Shown here: positions 40,564 through 50,864 of the stretch, in pieces
Numbering within the stretch: position 1 is the first letter of the stretch
Layout: every line of letters begins with the position of its first letter
From: Symbiodinium natans
Taxonomy: Eukaryota > Sar > Dinophyceae > Suessiales > Symbiodiniaceae
Length of the DNA stretch: 64,000 nt
Direction: 5' to 3'
NCBI GenBank assembly: GCA_905221605.1
Contig: CAJNDS010002176.1
Span: forward strand, 345,800 to 409,799
Position numbers and translations under genes: made by a program
The notes under the pieces: generated by a model
Seen by the model: the letters and a program-made list of their open reading frames with translations, nothing else
Database searches by the model: none
Told to the model about the DNA's origin: nothing

Positions 40564-41096
40564 AGGCTCGGACTCGTGATTTAGTATTGGGAGAAGGCCC
40601 GGGCTCGTGATGTAGTATTGGGGGGAGGCCCGGGCTCGTCATTTAGTATTGGGGGGAGGCCCGGGCTCGTGATTTAGTATTGGGAGAAGGCCCGGGCTCG
40701 TGATTTAGTATTGGGAGAAGGCCCGGGCTCGTAATTTAGTATTGGGAGAAGGCCCGAGGCTTTTTTAATCGTTTTAAAAGTTTTAAAAGTTTTAATAGTT
40801 TTAATAGTTTTAAAAGTTTTAAAAGTTTTGAAAGTTCAGGAATCTCATGGCCGGTTAGTATTGGAAGGAGGCCCGGGCTTGTGGTTTAGTATTGGGGGGA
40901 GGCCTGGGCTCGTGATTTAGTATTGGGGGCAGGCCTGGGCTCGTGATTTAGTATTGGGGGGAGGCTCGGGCTCGTAATTTAATATTGGGGGGAGGCCCGG
41001 GCTCGTAATTTAGTATTGGGGAGAAGCCCGGGCTCGTAATTTAGTATTGGGGGGAGGCCCGGGCTCGTGGTTTTGTATTGGGGAGAGGCCCGGGGC
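40564..41096. repeat. 31-bp minisatellite in two blocks
   Basis: Unit GATTTAGTATTGGGGGGAGG plus CCCGGGCTCGT, about six copies at 40564-40757 and eight at 40852-41096. The blocks are separated by TTTTAAAAGTTTTAATAG-type sequence. Confidence 0.92.
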
Positions 41097-41104
41097 CCTG
41101 TCCA

Positions 41105-42490
41105 GGAAATTCCTGAACTTTTAAATCTTTTTAATGTTTTAATAGTTTGAAAGGCTTTTTTAAAGTTGAAACTATTAAAACTATTAAAACTATTAAAAAG
41201 GCTTCTTTTTAATAGTTTTAATAGTTTGGGAGGCTTTTTAAAAGTTGAAACTATTAAAACTATTGAAACTTTAAAAAGGAGAAGGCCTGGCCTGGAGATT
41301 CCTGAACTTTTAAAACTTTTAAAACTACTAAAACTATTAAAAACTATTAAAACTATTAAAAATGCTTCTTTTCAATAGTTTTAATAGTTTCGGCGGCTTT
41401 TTAAAAGTTCAAACTATTAAAACTATTAAAACTTTAAAAAGGAGAAGGCCTGGCCTGGAGATTCCTGAACTTTTAAAACCTTTAAAACTTTTAAAACTAT
41501 TAAAACTATTAAAACTATTAAAACTATTAAAACTATTAAAAAGGCTTCTTTTTAATAGGTTTAATAGTTTGGGAGGCTTTTTAAAAGTTCAAACTATTAA
41601 AACTATTAAAACTATTAAAACTATTAAAACTATTAAAACTATTAAAACTATTAAAAGGAAGCCTTTTTAAAAGTTTTAATCGTTTTAATAGTTTTAAAAG
41701 TTTTAATAGTTTTAAAAGTTCAGGAATCTCCTGGCCAGGCCTTCTCTTTTTTAAAGTTTTAATAGTTTGGAAGGCTTTTTAAAAGTTGAAACTATTAAAA
41801 CTATTAAAACTATTAAAACCATTAAAAAGGCTTCTTTTTAATAGTTTTAATAGTTTGGGAGGCTTTTTCAAAGTTCAAACTATTAAAACTATTGAAACTT
41901 TAAAAAGGCAAAGGCCTGGCCTGGAGATTCCCGAACTTTTAAAACTTTTAAAACTTTTAAAACTTTTAAAACTATTAAAACAATTAAAACTATTAAAACT
42001 ATTAAAAAGGCTTCTTTTTAATAGTTTTAATAGTTTGGGAGGCTTTTTAAAAGTTGAAACTATTAAAACTATTAAAACTTTAAAAAGGAGAAGGCCTGGC
42101 CTGGAGATTCCTGAACTTTTAAAACTATTAAAACTATTAAAACTATTAAAACTATTAAAACTATTAAAACTATTCAAAAGGCTTCTTTTTAATAGTTTTA
42201 ATAGTTTGGGAGGCTTTTTAAAAGTTCAAACTATTAAAACTATTAAAACTATTAAAAGGAAGCCTTTTTAAAAATTTTTAATAGTTTTAATAGTTTTAAA
42301 AGTTTTAATAGTTTTAAAAGTTCAGGAATCTCCTGGCCAGGCCTTCTCTTTTTAAAGTTTTAATAGTTCGGAAGGCTTTTTAAAAGTTGAAACTATTAAA
42401 ACTATTAAAACTATTAAAAATGCTTCTTTTTAATAGTTTTAATAGTTTCGGAGGCTTTTTTAAAAATTCAAACTATTAAAACTATTAAGA
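41105..42490. repeat. ATTAAAACT 9-bp field with higher-order units
   Basis: Runs of (ACTATTAAA)n alternate with a recurring 110-bp phrase: GGCTTCTTTTTAATAGTTTT, TTGGGAGGCTTTTTAAAAGT, AAGGAGAAGGCCTGGCCTGG, AGATTCCTGAAC. At least six such units, some inverted (GTTCAGGAATCTCCTGGCCA near 41720 and 42320). The Leu/Lys-rich frames (LLKLLKLLK) are artefacts of the 9-bp period. Confidence 0.93.
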
Positions 42491-42704
42491 CTTTTAATAC
42501 AGAAAGCAGCCATGTCAAATAGTACATAGAGGTTCCTCTTACATATATATATATATATATATATGCGCCGTGGGGTTGTCATGAGTCATCGAAATTGGGG
42601 CTTAGCTTTGCTTTATGTTCCGATGACCCCTGCTGTACCAAAAAAAGAAGACCCTGCATCACCATGCCAGCGCCATGTTGGAAGATGGCCGGGTCAGCTT
42701 AAGT

Positions 42705-42828
42705 TATGTGAAGCAGGGTTTATATTAGTGATTATTGGTGAGTGTATGTAAGGTTCCTTTTTAATATTGGTGAGTGTATATCCCGGGTGTCCTTTTGAGG
42801 ATACAAGAAATATTTACCCTACTTCATA
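42705..42828. mobile_element. family G inverted-repeat element
   Basis: TATGTGAAGCAGGGTTTATA faces ATATTTACCCTACTTCATA. Inside: GGTGAGTGTATGTAAGGTTCC, TGTCCTTTTGAGGATACAAG. The second copy is at 52696-52825. The interior GGTGAGTGTATG would make a strong splice donor. Confidence 0.75.
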
Positions 42829-42829
42829 T

Positions 42830-43205
42830 CAGTGGGGCCGAGTCGCGCGTGCTTCGCTTTGTAAGAAGCAGGCTGGGCACGTAAGGAATGATTAAGCCCA
42901 GTCACTGCGGCACCGCAAGAACATGACAATGGCACCCTAAACCCTAAATCCTAAACCCTAAACCGCTTTCAAGACCAACATGATGCCTCGTATTCTATCA
43001 ATCCATGCGCATATTCTGTTCACCGCTTAGCAGTAAGTAGCAGCACGCTAACAAAGCAGATAGGTCAAATGTAACTTGCTTAAAGGAATGCAGCAAATCC
43101 TGTTGCGGAAGCCCCGAAATTTCTGTACAGCAGTTCCCCAAAAATGTTCAAGTTGTTGTGACGCAAAACCAATGTTTTCCGCAGTGTCGACAACGATTCT
43201 CCAGC
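42830..43205. other. no confident exon
   Basis: A short CCCTAAA stretch at 42935-42964; the rest is unique. Segments after AAG|G near 42890 contain early stops. Confidence 0.4.
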
Positions 43206-43213
43206 TTGCAAAG

Positions 43214-43742
43214 GACAGTTTGCATTCCACAAATTGAGTCTGACATCGGAATTCTTCTCTTCGTCTTCGAAAATACGGAGCAGCGTTAGCTGAAAAAGCC
43301 CGGTGGGTGTTGATCATTCTTGCTTTTTCTCACCGTGCCTCCCCCATACTCTGCTCGCATCTTGGACGAAGATGGCATTCTCGCCTGGGCGCGGGCGTGG
43401 CCGCGGTCGCCATTCTCGAAACTGACCGCTTTTGGACGTCGGTGCTCGCCAACATTTTGACTTCTGGTCTCGTGACGTGTGAAACTGTCATCGCTTTTGG
43501 ACGTCTGGGTTCACATGGTCTCTCACCGTTTGGGGCCTCCGCCGGCATAATTTTGTGTGTAACAGGTATCTTCAACAGCTACCAATATCGGAGTCTTCAG
43601 AGAGTTCAGCTCTTGCGCCCTGGGTCACCCTGGCCCGTATCATTTCGCATACCTACACGAGACCAGGCCGAGGGGACCAGGACCCGCTGCTCAGGTTGTC
43701 GCCCGCTACCATCCGCCACCATGTGGTGATTTCTCCAAATGA
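43214..43742 (+). CDS. probable multi-exon locus, terminal exon well supported
   Basis: Exon 43214-43284 follows TTGCAAAG and reads TVCIPQIESDIGILLFVFEN then TEQ, ending AGC|GTTAGC in phase 1. A middle exon begins after GGACGAAG (43372): the phase-matched frame gives GILAWARAWPRSPFSKLTAF, while the longer frame GVAAVAILETDRFWTSVLAN is hydrophobic and also G/C-rich. The terminal exon 43566-43742 follows TTTTGTGTGTAACAG, starts in phase 0 and reads VSSTATNIGVFREFSSCALG, HPGPYHFAYLHETRPRGPGP and onward to TGA, 58 codons. Product unknown. Confidence 0.45.
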
Positions 43743-43865
43743 TGGTCCTTGTTGGGTTCCATATGATAAGGCGGCCCCTCTTATTTAGGGTACCCTAAAC
43801 GGCACCATAATTTAGAGTGTTTGGTGTTTCAGGATCACAATCACATGTACAATATCACAGAAGGA

Positions 43866-43968
43866 TTTGCGAAATTAGGGGTACCTTGTTGGGGTCCTGA
43901 TTCTAAGTCTAAGGGAGTGCCATTGTTTGGGGGTTCATGTTAGGGATCCCTTATTGTCGTAAACCTCC
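43866..43968. mobile_element. family A inverted-repeat element
   Basis: TTTGCGAAATTAGGGGTACC at the left and AGGGATCCCTTATTGTCGTAAACC at the right; interior GGGGTCCTGATTCTAAG. Confidence 0.7.
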
Positions 43969-44149
43969 ATACCTACAATATCACATGTAAGAAGCACTGC
44001 AGTGAGCCGTGCAGTGCACTTCCTGAATCAGTGTCCCCTGGATCTCTGCGAAGGTCTCTCCACGAGACTGGCCTGGTTTGTCATGCTCTTAAGCCCAGTT
44101 GCTTAGCAAATCAGAAGGCGCAAGCAGGTCATGAAGCCGTATACCTGTA

Positions 44150-44455
44150 ACCCCAGTTACCTACAGCTTAGCAGAACTTGCCCCTGTACTTAGTAGGTAT
44201 AACCCAGAAGACTGTCGGTAATTGGGAGAGTTGCAGGCAGTACAAGATGATGTTCAAACATTACGCACCCTCGTGCCGGGTTCACAGACTTGCCGACCTG
44301 GGACTCGATTTGCCTGCAGTTTAGGGTTTAGGGTTTAGGGTTTAGGGTTTAGGGTTTAGGGTTTAGGGTTTAGGGTTTAGGGTTGAATAGTAGCTACCCC
44401 TTAATTAGTAGGTATGACCCATAAAACTGTAGGTAAAGAGGGTCCTAGCTAGGGA
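44150..44455. mobile_element. two family E copies flanking a telomeric array
   Basis: AGTAGGTATAACCCAGAAGA (44200 region) and AGTAGGTATGACCCATAAAA (44405 region) are the family E core seen at 11200. A TTTAGGG array (44317-44382) ends exactly at the start of the second copy. Confidence 0.6.
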
Positions 44456-44660
44456 GTTACAGAGTCAGACCGTTCGCTGAATCACGCGTCCCACCGTCTC
44501 AAAGTGTAAAGTTACACAGGGAAGGGAAGCTTTCTGCAGCAACTGCGCTGGGGCAGATGGTCAAATGCTCTGTGTGCAGCTCCCAACCCTAAACCCTAAA
44601 CCCTAAACCCTAAACCCTAAACCCTAAACCCTAAACCCTAAACCCTAAACCCTAAACCCT
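44317..44660. repeat. opposed telomeric arrays
   Basis: TTTAGGG at 44317-44382 (about nine units) and CCCTAAA at 44584-44660 (about eleven units). The second directly precedes the exon at 44680. Confidence 0.93.
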
Positions 44661-44679
44661 ATTGGTTCTGGGCTTATAG

Positions 44680-44761
44680 CGCCGGGGCAGCTGCACCCAT
44701 GTTTGAGATAAAGCCGTTCACTTTGTACGGCACTGCGGCTCGCTTCTATGGTGAACAAAAG
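44680..44761 (+). CDS. probable exon with consensus donor
   Basis: After GGCTTATAG the frame reads AGAAAPMFEIKPFTLYGTAA then RFYGEQK and stops at AAG|GTGAGAG. One-base start, phase 0 end, G/C-rich third positions. Product unknown. A CCCTAAA array sits immediately upstream. Confidence 0.5.
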
Positions 44762-45047
44762 GTGAGAGAACCTCCCGCTTTGCTGGGGCATGGAGGGTGT
44801 TGGCGAAAGCGCCCTAAAAAAGCAAGCTAGGGTCTCATATCCTGAAGTCCAACAACTGCTACTCCCCCCTTGCCATCCGAAACACAAGGGGGTCTTGTGA
44901 AGCGCGTCGCTGTCTTGTCTTTCTTCTCGGCAAGGGTGCTTCTTGACATTATACCTACACATGCACATGGACGCCTTTATTATATATATATATATACACA
45001 CTTATACATAATATATACAGATACATATGTAAATATATATATATATA

Positions 45048-45384
45048 TATATTTATTGTATTATATTATATTATATTATATTATATTATATTATATTATA
45101 TTATATATTATATATTATATATTATATTATATTATATTATATTATATTATATTATATTATATTGTATATTATATTATATTATATTATATTACATTACATT
45201 ACATTACATTACATTATTATATATTATATTATATTATATTATATTATATTATATTATATTATATTATATTATATTATATTATATTATATTATATTGTATT
45301 ATATTATATTATATTATGTTATGTTATGTTATGTTATGTTATGTTATGTTATGTTATGTTATTATATATATATATATATATATT
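45048..45384. repeat. TATAT pentanucleotide microsatellite with TTACA and TTATG variants
   Basis: About 60 units of TTATA, with a block of TTACA (45190-45215) and a block of TTATG (45315-45360). Blocks of single variants indicate stepwise expansion. Tyr/Ile frames here are not genes. Confidence 0.95.
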
Positions 45385-45484
45385 TATTTGTTTGGTTGTT
45401 TTTTACATTTATGTCCAGAGTGGCAAAGGAGGGCTCCAGGGAAGCTTCGGTGTCAGATTCCTCTCGCAGCCTTAGGAGCCCCTT

Positions 45485-45600
45485 GGTAGGGTTTAGGGTT
45501 TAGGGTTTAGGGTTTGGGGTTTAGGGCTTAGGGTTTAGGGTTTAGGGCTTAGGGCTTAGGGCTTAGGGTTTAGGGTTTAGGGTTTAGGGTTTGGAGCACC
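45485..45600 (+). repeat. TTTAGGG array with TTAGGGC variants
   Basis: About 16 units including TTTGGGG and CTTAGGG variants. Confidence 0.9.
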
Positions 45601-45664
45601 CCCGAAATGCACCTTTGCGGGACCCCAGGGCTCCCAATCATCCCATGAGCCTGCTTCTCTGTAG

Positions 45665-45822
45665 GGAGGGAATGAGGGGCCCTATATATACCCTTTAAGG
45701 GATTATGCAGGGCCCTATATATACCCTTTAAGGGATTATGTAGGGCCCTATGTATACCTTTTAAGGGATTATGCAGGGCCCTATGTATACCCTTTAAGGA
45801 ATTATGTAGGGCCCTCATTCCC
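45665..45822. mobile_element. family H inverted-repeat element with an expanded 33-bp core
   Basis: AGGGAGGGAATGAGGGGCCC and AGGGCCCTCATTCCCTGCC are the termini. Inside, GGCCCTATATATACCCTTTA AGGGATTATGCAG is repeated four times. The related single-core copy is at 56481-56589. Confidence 0.72.
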
Positions 45823-46082
45823 TGCCAAGAACCAGACAGCCAGCTCCTGGCAACAGGTGGGCTGGTGGTTATCAGTCGCCAGCTTCAACCCCAGCCGCTT
45901 CCTGGCAAGATGACAGGGCGATACGGTGTGTTAGGCGTTTAGGGTTTAGGGTTTAGGGTTGTGGCTTCTGAATGGCCTGGGGCCTGGGCCGAGGATGTAT
46001 TGGAGGATGCCTAAACACACAAAAACACCCTCACACTTTGAGCCCTCCAGCGCATGCCTCGGCTCTTTGCAGTGTAGCTGTC

Positions 46083-46180
46083 GGGTTTAGGGTTTAGGGT
46101 TTAGGGTTTAGGGTTTAGGGTTTAGGGTTTAGGGTTTAGGGTTTAGGGTTTAGGGTTTAGGGTTTAGGGTTTAGGGTTTA
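46083..46180 (+). repeat. TTTAGGG telomeric array
   Basis: Fourteen perfect units, among the cleanest in the window. Confidence 0.95.
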
Positions 46181-46282
46181 GCTTCCCAGCTTGCTGGTAC
46201 CAAAGCCTCGACATATCATCGTAAGCCCCCGGTACGAAACCAGGCTCCTTTCACTACAGCACTGTCGGCGTCCGCCCCCCAG

Positions 46283-46320
46283 GCCGGGGACAGGGTTGGG
46301 CGCTTGCGATGCTTGGGCGG
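46283..46320 (+). CDS. possible small exon
   Basis: After a C-run and CCCAG the frame reads AGDRVGRLRCLG and ends GCGG|GTGAGG. Short, but both splice sites are good. Product unknown. Confidence 0.32.
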
Positions 46321-46763
46321 GTGAGGCGTCAAGTTTCTTAAGCCCTGAACCCGAAAATCCCCTCAACCCTAAACCCTAAACCCTAAACCCTAAACCCTAA
46401 ACCCTGAACCCTAAAATCCCCACAGCCTAAGACCCAGATGGGCAGCAAGAGTCTTCTTGAGGCTTCAAGGCACGCGGTTGTTGTTCTTTTTTTAGGACTG
46501 CAGGGCTTTGGGGCTTTCAGGGCTTCGGGTTTCCATAGGGTTTCGGTGGTTAGGGTTTAGGGTTTAGGGTTTCGGGTTAGGGTTTAGGGTTTAGGGTTTA
46601 GGGTTGGGGCGGGGGGGGGTTTGTACGGGGCAGGGCTCCTGAGACATCAGGTCAGCCCGGCTTACTTCGGTGACCTAGAGACACAAAGCTGAAACCTGGA
46701 CCATGCTTCTTCTAAATTCCGGTCGCCGGAGATCCCAGATACATTTTGTACCATCATATGCAG

Positions 46764-46960
46764 GAGTCTTAATCAGACTTTGCTGGTAGGGCGGCTTGCC
46801 TTTGGGAGGCGTGCAGAAGGTCTCATCATGTCGTTACTCGTGCTTCTCATCAGATGCCCCTCATCCTGTGGACGTTCTTCTTGTGGCAAGACACGTCGAA
46901 AGTTGCTTTTGGACATTTTCCGGGGGGGGGGGGTGCTTTTCTTCCGGATTTTCCGAGTCG
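46764..46960 (+). CDS. probable 65-codon exon, basic/hydrophobic
   Basis: After ATATGCAG the frame reads SLNQTLLVGRLAFGRRAEGL, then SLLVLLIRCPSSCGRSSCGK and LLLDIFRG, ending TCG|GTAAAT. An alternative with a 34-nt intron (46820-46853, GTCTCA...ATCAG) gives APHPVDVLLVARHVESCFWT in phase. Both readings are open, so the structure is uncertain. Confidence 0.4.
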
Positions 46961-47107
46961 GTAAATATTGCGTTGTTGTGAGTGCACGTGACAACCATTA
47001 ACCAGTGACAAAGATAAAGTGTCAACACGTTTTGTGTGTGTGCATGTGTTGCTTCGAGTATGCGGGTCATCTGAGTGTGCATGACTTTTGTGGAGGGGTA
47101 TCCTGGC

Positions 47108-47230
47108 TGCTACTAGGATGGGCTATTCTGGCCTTATAATCCCCACAATCAACCCTATAAGGGGCCTCATTTTAAGGGGTCATAGAGTATAACAATCCCC
47201 ATAATCAACCCTGGGCATCATTATTGGCGG
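47108..47230. mobile_element. family I element, uninterrupted copy
   Basis: GATGGGCTATTCTGGCCTTA, TAATCCCCACAATCAACCCT ATAAGGGGCC, ATAGAGTATAACAATCCCCA. It lacks the telomeric array found at the matching point of the 18.1-kb copy. Confidence 0.6.
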
Positions 47231-47344
47231 GGACCCTTGTGGTGTGAGGTCAAGCAACCCCAGCTGAATTCAGTATGGGCATGGGCCATTGCCTGCTTCC
47301 TGGTATCTTTTGCCAATTCAATAAGGAGTCCACCTGCCAGTAAT

Positions 47345-47700
47345 TAGGGTTTAGGGTTTAGGGTTTGGGGTTTAGGGAAGCCCTACACAAGTTCTGAATC
47401 CTGCACTTGCCGTAGCAGGTGTTCATCCATCCACAGACGGCGCCACTTGGCAAAGAAAGCACGTGCATGGGTAAGGGCCTCCTAATTTTAACGCTACGCG
47501 ACCCGCCTCGGCCCGGCCCAGCGCATCCGCGTGAGCCTGGCGATTACGGCAATAAGGGTTGGGTTTAGGGTTTAGGGTTCCGGGTTTATGGTTTGGGGTT
47601 TAGGGTTGAGGGCTAGTTGAGGGTTGAGGGCTTAGGGCTCAAGGTTCACGGTTTGGGGTTTTGGGTTTTTTTGGGTTTAAGGTTCAAGGTTCAAGGTTGA
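47345..47700. other. degenerate telomeric words, no exon supported
   Basis: TTTAGGG units at 47346-47380 and 47560-47600 merge into TTGAGGG, TTCAAGG and TTTGGGG variants. A short open segment after TTTAG at 47378 (KPYTSSESCTCRS, then AG|GTGTTC) is possible but unsupported. Confidence 0.45.
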
Positions 47701-47758
47701 GGGTTGAGACGGTTCGGCTTGGATTGATCGTAAAGTTGAGCCAGGCCCCCCAAGCAGG

Positions 47759-47759
<1 letters not shown>

Positions 47760-47790
<31 letters not shown>
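47760..47790 (+). repeat. 31-base poly-G tract
   Basis: Followed by a G-rich region to 47835. Confidence 0.9.
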
Positions 47791-48199
47791 CGGGGGCAGG
47801 GCAGCGGGGGGGGGGGGCCAGGGGGGTGGAGGGGCGGGGCCTGCTGGCCTCACAAACCGTCCGCTTTCAGATTGTGGTCGCCCACGCAAAGGTACCCTTT
47901 TCCAGGTACAAAAAGGGGTCCGACGTCTGGCTTTGACCTTGGGGAGGATTAGGAGGGGGGTGCCTGTTCTGACAACCTGCTTCGGCCCGAGGCCTGGGCG
48001 GATTCTTTCTTTATCGTGCCGTCACCCCCCCACCACCCTCTCCCCCCACATGGAAGTCATCTAGTGAGCTCCACCCCCCCCCCCGGCTGTACCCTAAACC
48101 CTAGACCTTAAACCCTAACCCTTAACCCTAAACCCCAAACCATATGTATATATATATATATATATACATATGTGTAATGTATATACATATCCCGAAGAC

Positions 48200-48485
48200 A
48201 TGGATCCTGTGGCCCCTCCTATCGAGGACCACGGAGCGAACGGAGAGGACGCTGGAGCGCACGGAGCAGCCACTGGGGCAGGCGGGAGTTTAGGGTTTAG
48301 GGATTGTTTGGGGGCGAGAGTTTAGGGTTTCGGGTTTAGGCTTTAGGGCAACTCGTTTTAGGTGCTTCTGAAAGGTCTACTACTGTTGGATGGGGAGTCC
48401 TTTTGCCTGACGTGGTCCGATGGTTGTCTTTGAGGGAAACAAGACCGACATGCTTTGCCGCAGCCAAGCCAGCTCGTCTCCATGG
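48200..48485 (+). CDS. first two exons of a gene, intron made of degenerate telomeric repeats
   Basis: Exon 48200-48287 opens with ATG (MDPVAPPIEDHGANGEDAGA then HGAATGAGG), an acidic/Gly-Ala N-terminus, and ends in phase 1 at GGGA|GTTTAGGG. Exon 48347-48485 starts with two bases after CTTTAG and reads QLVLGASERSTTVGWGVLLP, DVVRWLSLRETRPTCFAAAK, PARLHG, ending CATG|GTAGGA-like donor. Phases agree. No domain recognised. Confidence 0.5.
48288..48346 (+). repeat. 59-nt degenerate telomeric intron
   Basis: GTTTAGGGTTTAGGGATTG ... AGTTTAGGGTTTCGGGTTTA GGCTTTAG. Begins GT, ends AG, and the reading frame is continuous without it. Confidence 0.5.
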
Positions 48486-48724
48486 GTAGGAGAACCCAAA
48501 GCCCTGAAACACATGTTTGTGTGCTTATGAGGTGCTGGTATATTATGGAACCCTTACCCTAAACCCTAAACCCTAAGCCCTCCTAGTGAACTGCCTCTCC
48601 TGAGGAGCTGCAAGTGCCACCAGTGGAGAGGAAGACGACCCCAGAGGCCCCTGGGAGTAGACTTGGGTTTTCGAAGTTGAGGGCAAGCAGCGCCGCATGT
48701 ATCTCGTCGACGGTGTTTTTCAAT

Positions 48725-48783
48725 AAATGTATATATATATATATATATATAGATAGATATAGATATATAGATAGATATATATA
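48725..48783. repeat. TA/TAGA microsatellite
   Basis: (TA)n followed by ATAGATAGATATAGATA. Explains the Tyr/Ile antisense frame. Confidence 0.9.
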
Positions 48784-49066
48784 ATACAATATATCATAAT
48801 ATCGTACAAAATAAATAAGGACAGAATAGAATGTCTGTGTATTTCTACAGACACACACACACACACACCCACACCCCCCTCCAACTCCATCCCTGCCCAC
48901 CGCTGCATCTGCAACACGGTGATCTTGGCATGTCACTGGAACACTGAAGGCCCCTGCACCGGCCGCAAAGACTGCGACTTGGGCAGAGGTGGGCTGCTGG
49001 GGGTGTTTTCGGCTTATAGGGGCCTCGACCCTGCATCTGCACATGTTCGCGGGTAGTATGGGGGGG

Positions 49067-49385
<319 letters not shown>

Positions 49386-49869
49386 GGGGATGATCTTCGT
49401 AATCCAATTAGAGCAACCAAATTGTGTTCAAAGCTCCGTGTGCCGGTACCCCACCATTGGCATCCCGGCCACCCCTTCCCCGGCCCCCCAGCACCTCTAC
49501 AGGAGGCACACACAGGACACATAAGAATTTTGAATGGAGGATGGGGATTCCGGCACTGCACGATTCTGCGTCGCCCCAGTTGGTTGGCTTGGGGTTTAGG
49601 CTTCAGGGTTTGTATAGTTAGATTTGTTGATGCTTCCCTGAGCCCTCGAGTCTCGACCCCTTGAACGGGCAATGGCCTCAAAACAGGGACTTCGTCGGGT
49701 GACAAAGTTCTCTGGGTGCCCCCCAAGCGGAAGAGTAGTAACAGCAGAGTAAGATGAAAAATAGTAAGAATCATAGCAGATTCCGCTCTCACTCTCACGG
49801 AACGAGCCCCCCCCCCCCCCCCTTCCCGAACGGCGCGGTCTCCTACGGGCAAGAATCGTAAGAACCCGA

Positions 49870-50276
49870 AACCCTAAACCCTCAACCCTCAACCCCTAAC
49901 CCCTAACCCCTAAACCCTAACCCCTAAACCCTAAACCCTAAACCCTAAACCCTAAACCCTAAACCCTAAACCCTAAACCCTAAACCCTAAACCCTAAACC
50001 CTAACCTGAGAACAGCAGGTGGTCTCCAGGCTGCGAAGCGAAGCGGGGGATGGCTACTTTGCCCTTCGGCTTGATGATAGGATGCCCAGTGGGACGGTTT
50101 AGGGTTCAGGTTTAGGGTTTAGGGTTTAGGGTTTAGGGTTTATAGGGTTTATAGGGTTTATAGGGTTTATAGGGTTTATAGGGTTTATAGGGTTTAGGGT
50201 TTAGGGCTTAGGGCTTAGGGTTTAGGGTTTAGGGTTTAGGTTTTAGGGTTTAGGGTTTAGGGTTTAGGGTTTAGGG
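49870..50276. repeat. opposed telomeric arrays with a TTTATAGGG variant block
   Basis: CCCTAAA-type units 49870-50004, then TTTAGGG units 50098-50276 containing seven consecutive TTTATAGGG units (about 50137-50193). The 9-bp variant block again shows local expansion. Confidence 0.93.
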
Positions 50277-50503
50277 TCGTACCCTTTCTAGCCTCTCCTT
50301 AGGGTTCATCTGTCTCTGATATACAAGAAAGGACTGCCTTTGAGATATTCGTCGACTGGGCAAGCTCGTATCTCTTGAGCAAGAACAGCTCCTTGGGAAT
50401 CATGCAGGGTTGGGGAGGTGTTGCGCTGCACATTCTTGCCTCTAGAGCAGGGTTTATAGGGCCGAAAAGAAGGAGCATGAGCAAGTGGGAACCCTTATTG
50501 CAG

Positions 50504-50594
50504 GGTCAGCACAGCGGCGTTCTTGCTGGCCTGCCGATGACCTTTGCGACGAGTGACCTGCGGGGCATCCCCTCGACCAACTCCCGCGCGCCAG
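50504..50594 (+). CDS. probable exon, product unknown
   Basis: A classic acceptor (CCCTTATTGCAG) precedes GQHSGVLAGLPMTFATSDLR then GIPSTNSRAP, with nearly all third positions G/C in the second half, ending CCAG|GTTTGC. Phase 0 start, phase 1 end. The frame is also open upstream to 50375 (KNSSLGIMQGWGGVALHILA), which may be another exon. Confidence 0.47.
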
Positions 50595-50864
50595 GTTTGC
50601 ATCATTGGCGGTGCCGAAATGCCAGGCGGAGCTCAGGGAGCTACGCGCAACTTACTAACAGTTAGCTGATACCTACCGGCCTTGGGCCTTGGGCGACCAA
50701 GCTGAGCAAGCCTTTGTCCCGAAGATTCTTCGAGCACAGACCCAAACGACAGCTCGACTGAAGCCAAAAACACCATGCTTTCGTCACCTTAATGGGCCCG
50801 CGCCCAATGTCAGCAGTCTCCGAACAGAACCCAGTCCTCTGAAGACGTGGCAGGCACTGACACG

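Noticed and set aside
41166-42271. Leu/Lys-rich ORFs (LLKLLK repeats)
   Set aside because: Translation of a 9-bp AT-rich repeat, open in several frames.
42550-42780. Two related ORF tails ending in EAGFILV(I/L)...GEC (42563-42751 and 52546-52746)
   Set aside because: The shared tail is the family G element, not a protein domain; the upstream parts are unrelated.
44870-45503. Tyr/Ile-rich ORFs up to 201 codons
   Set aside because: Translation of the TTATA pentanucleotide microsatellite.
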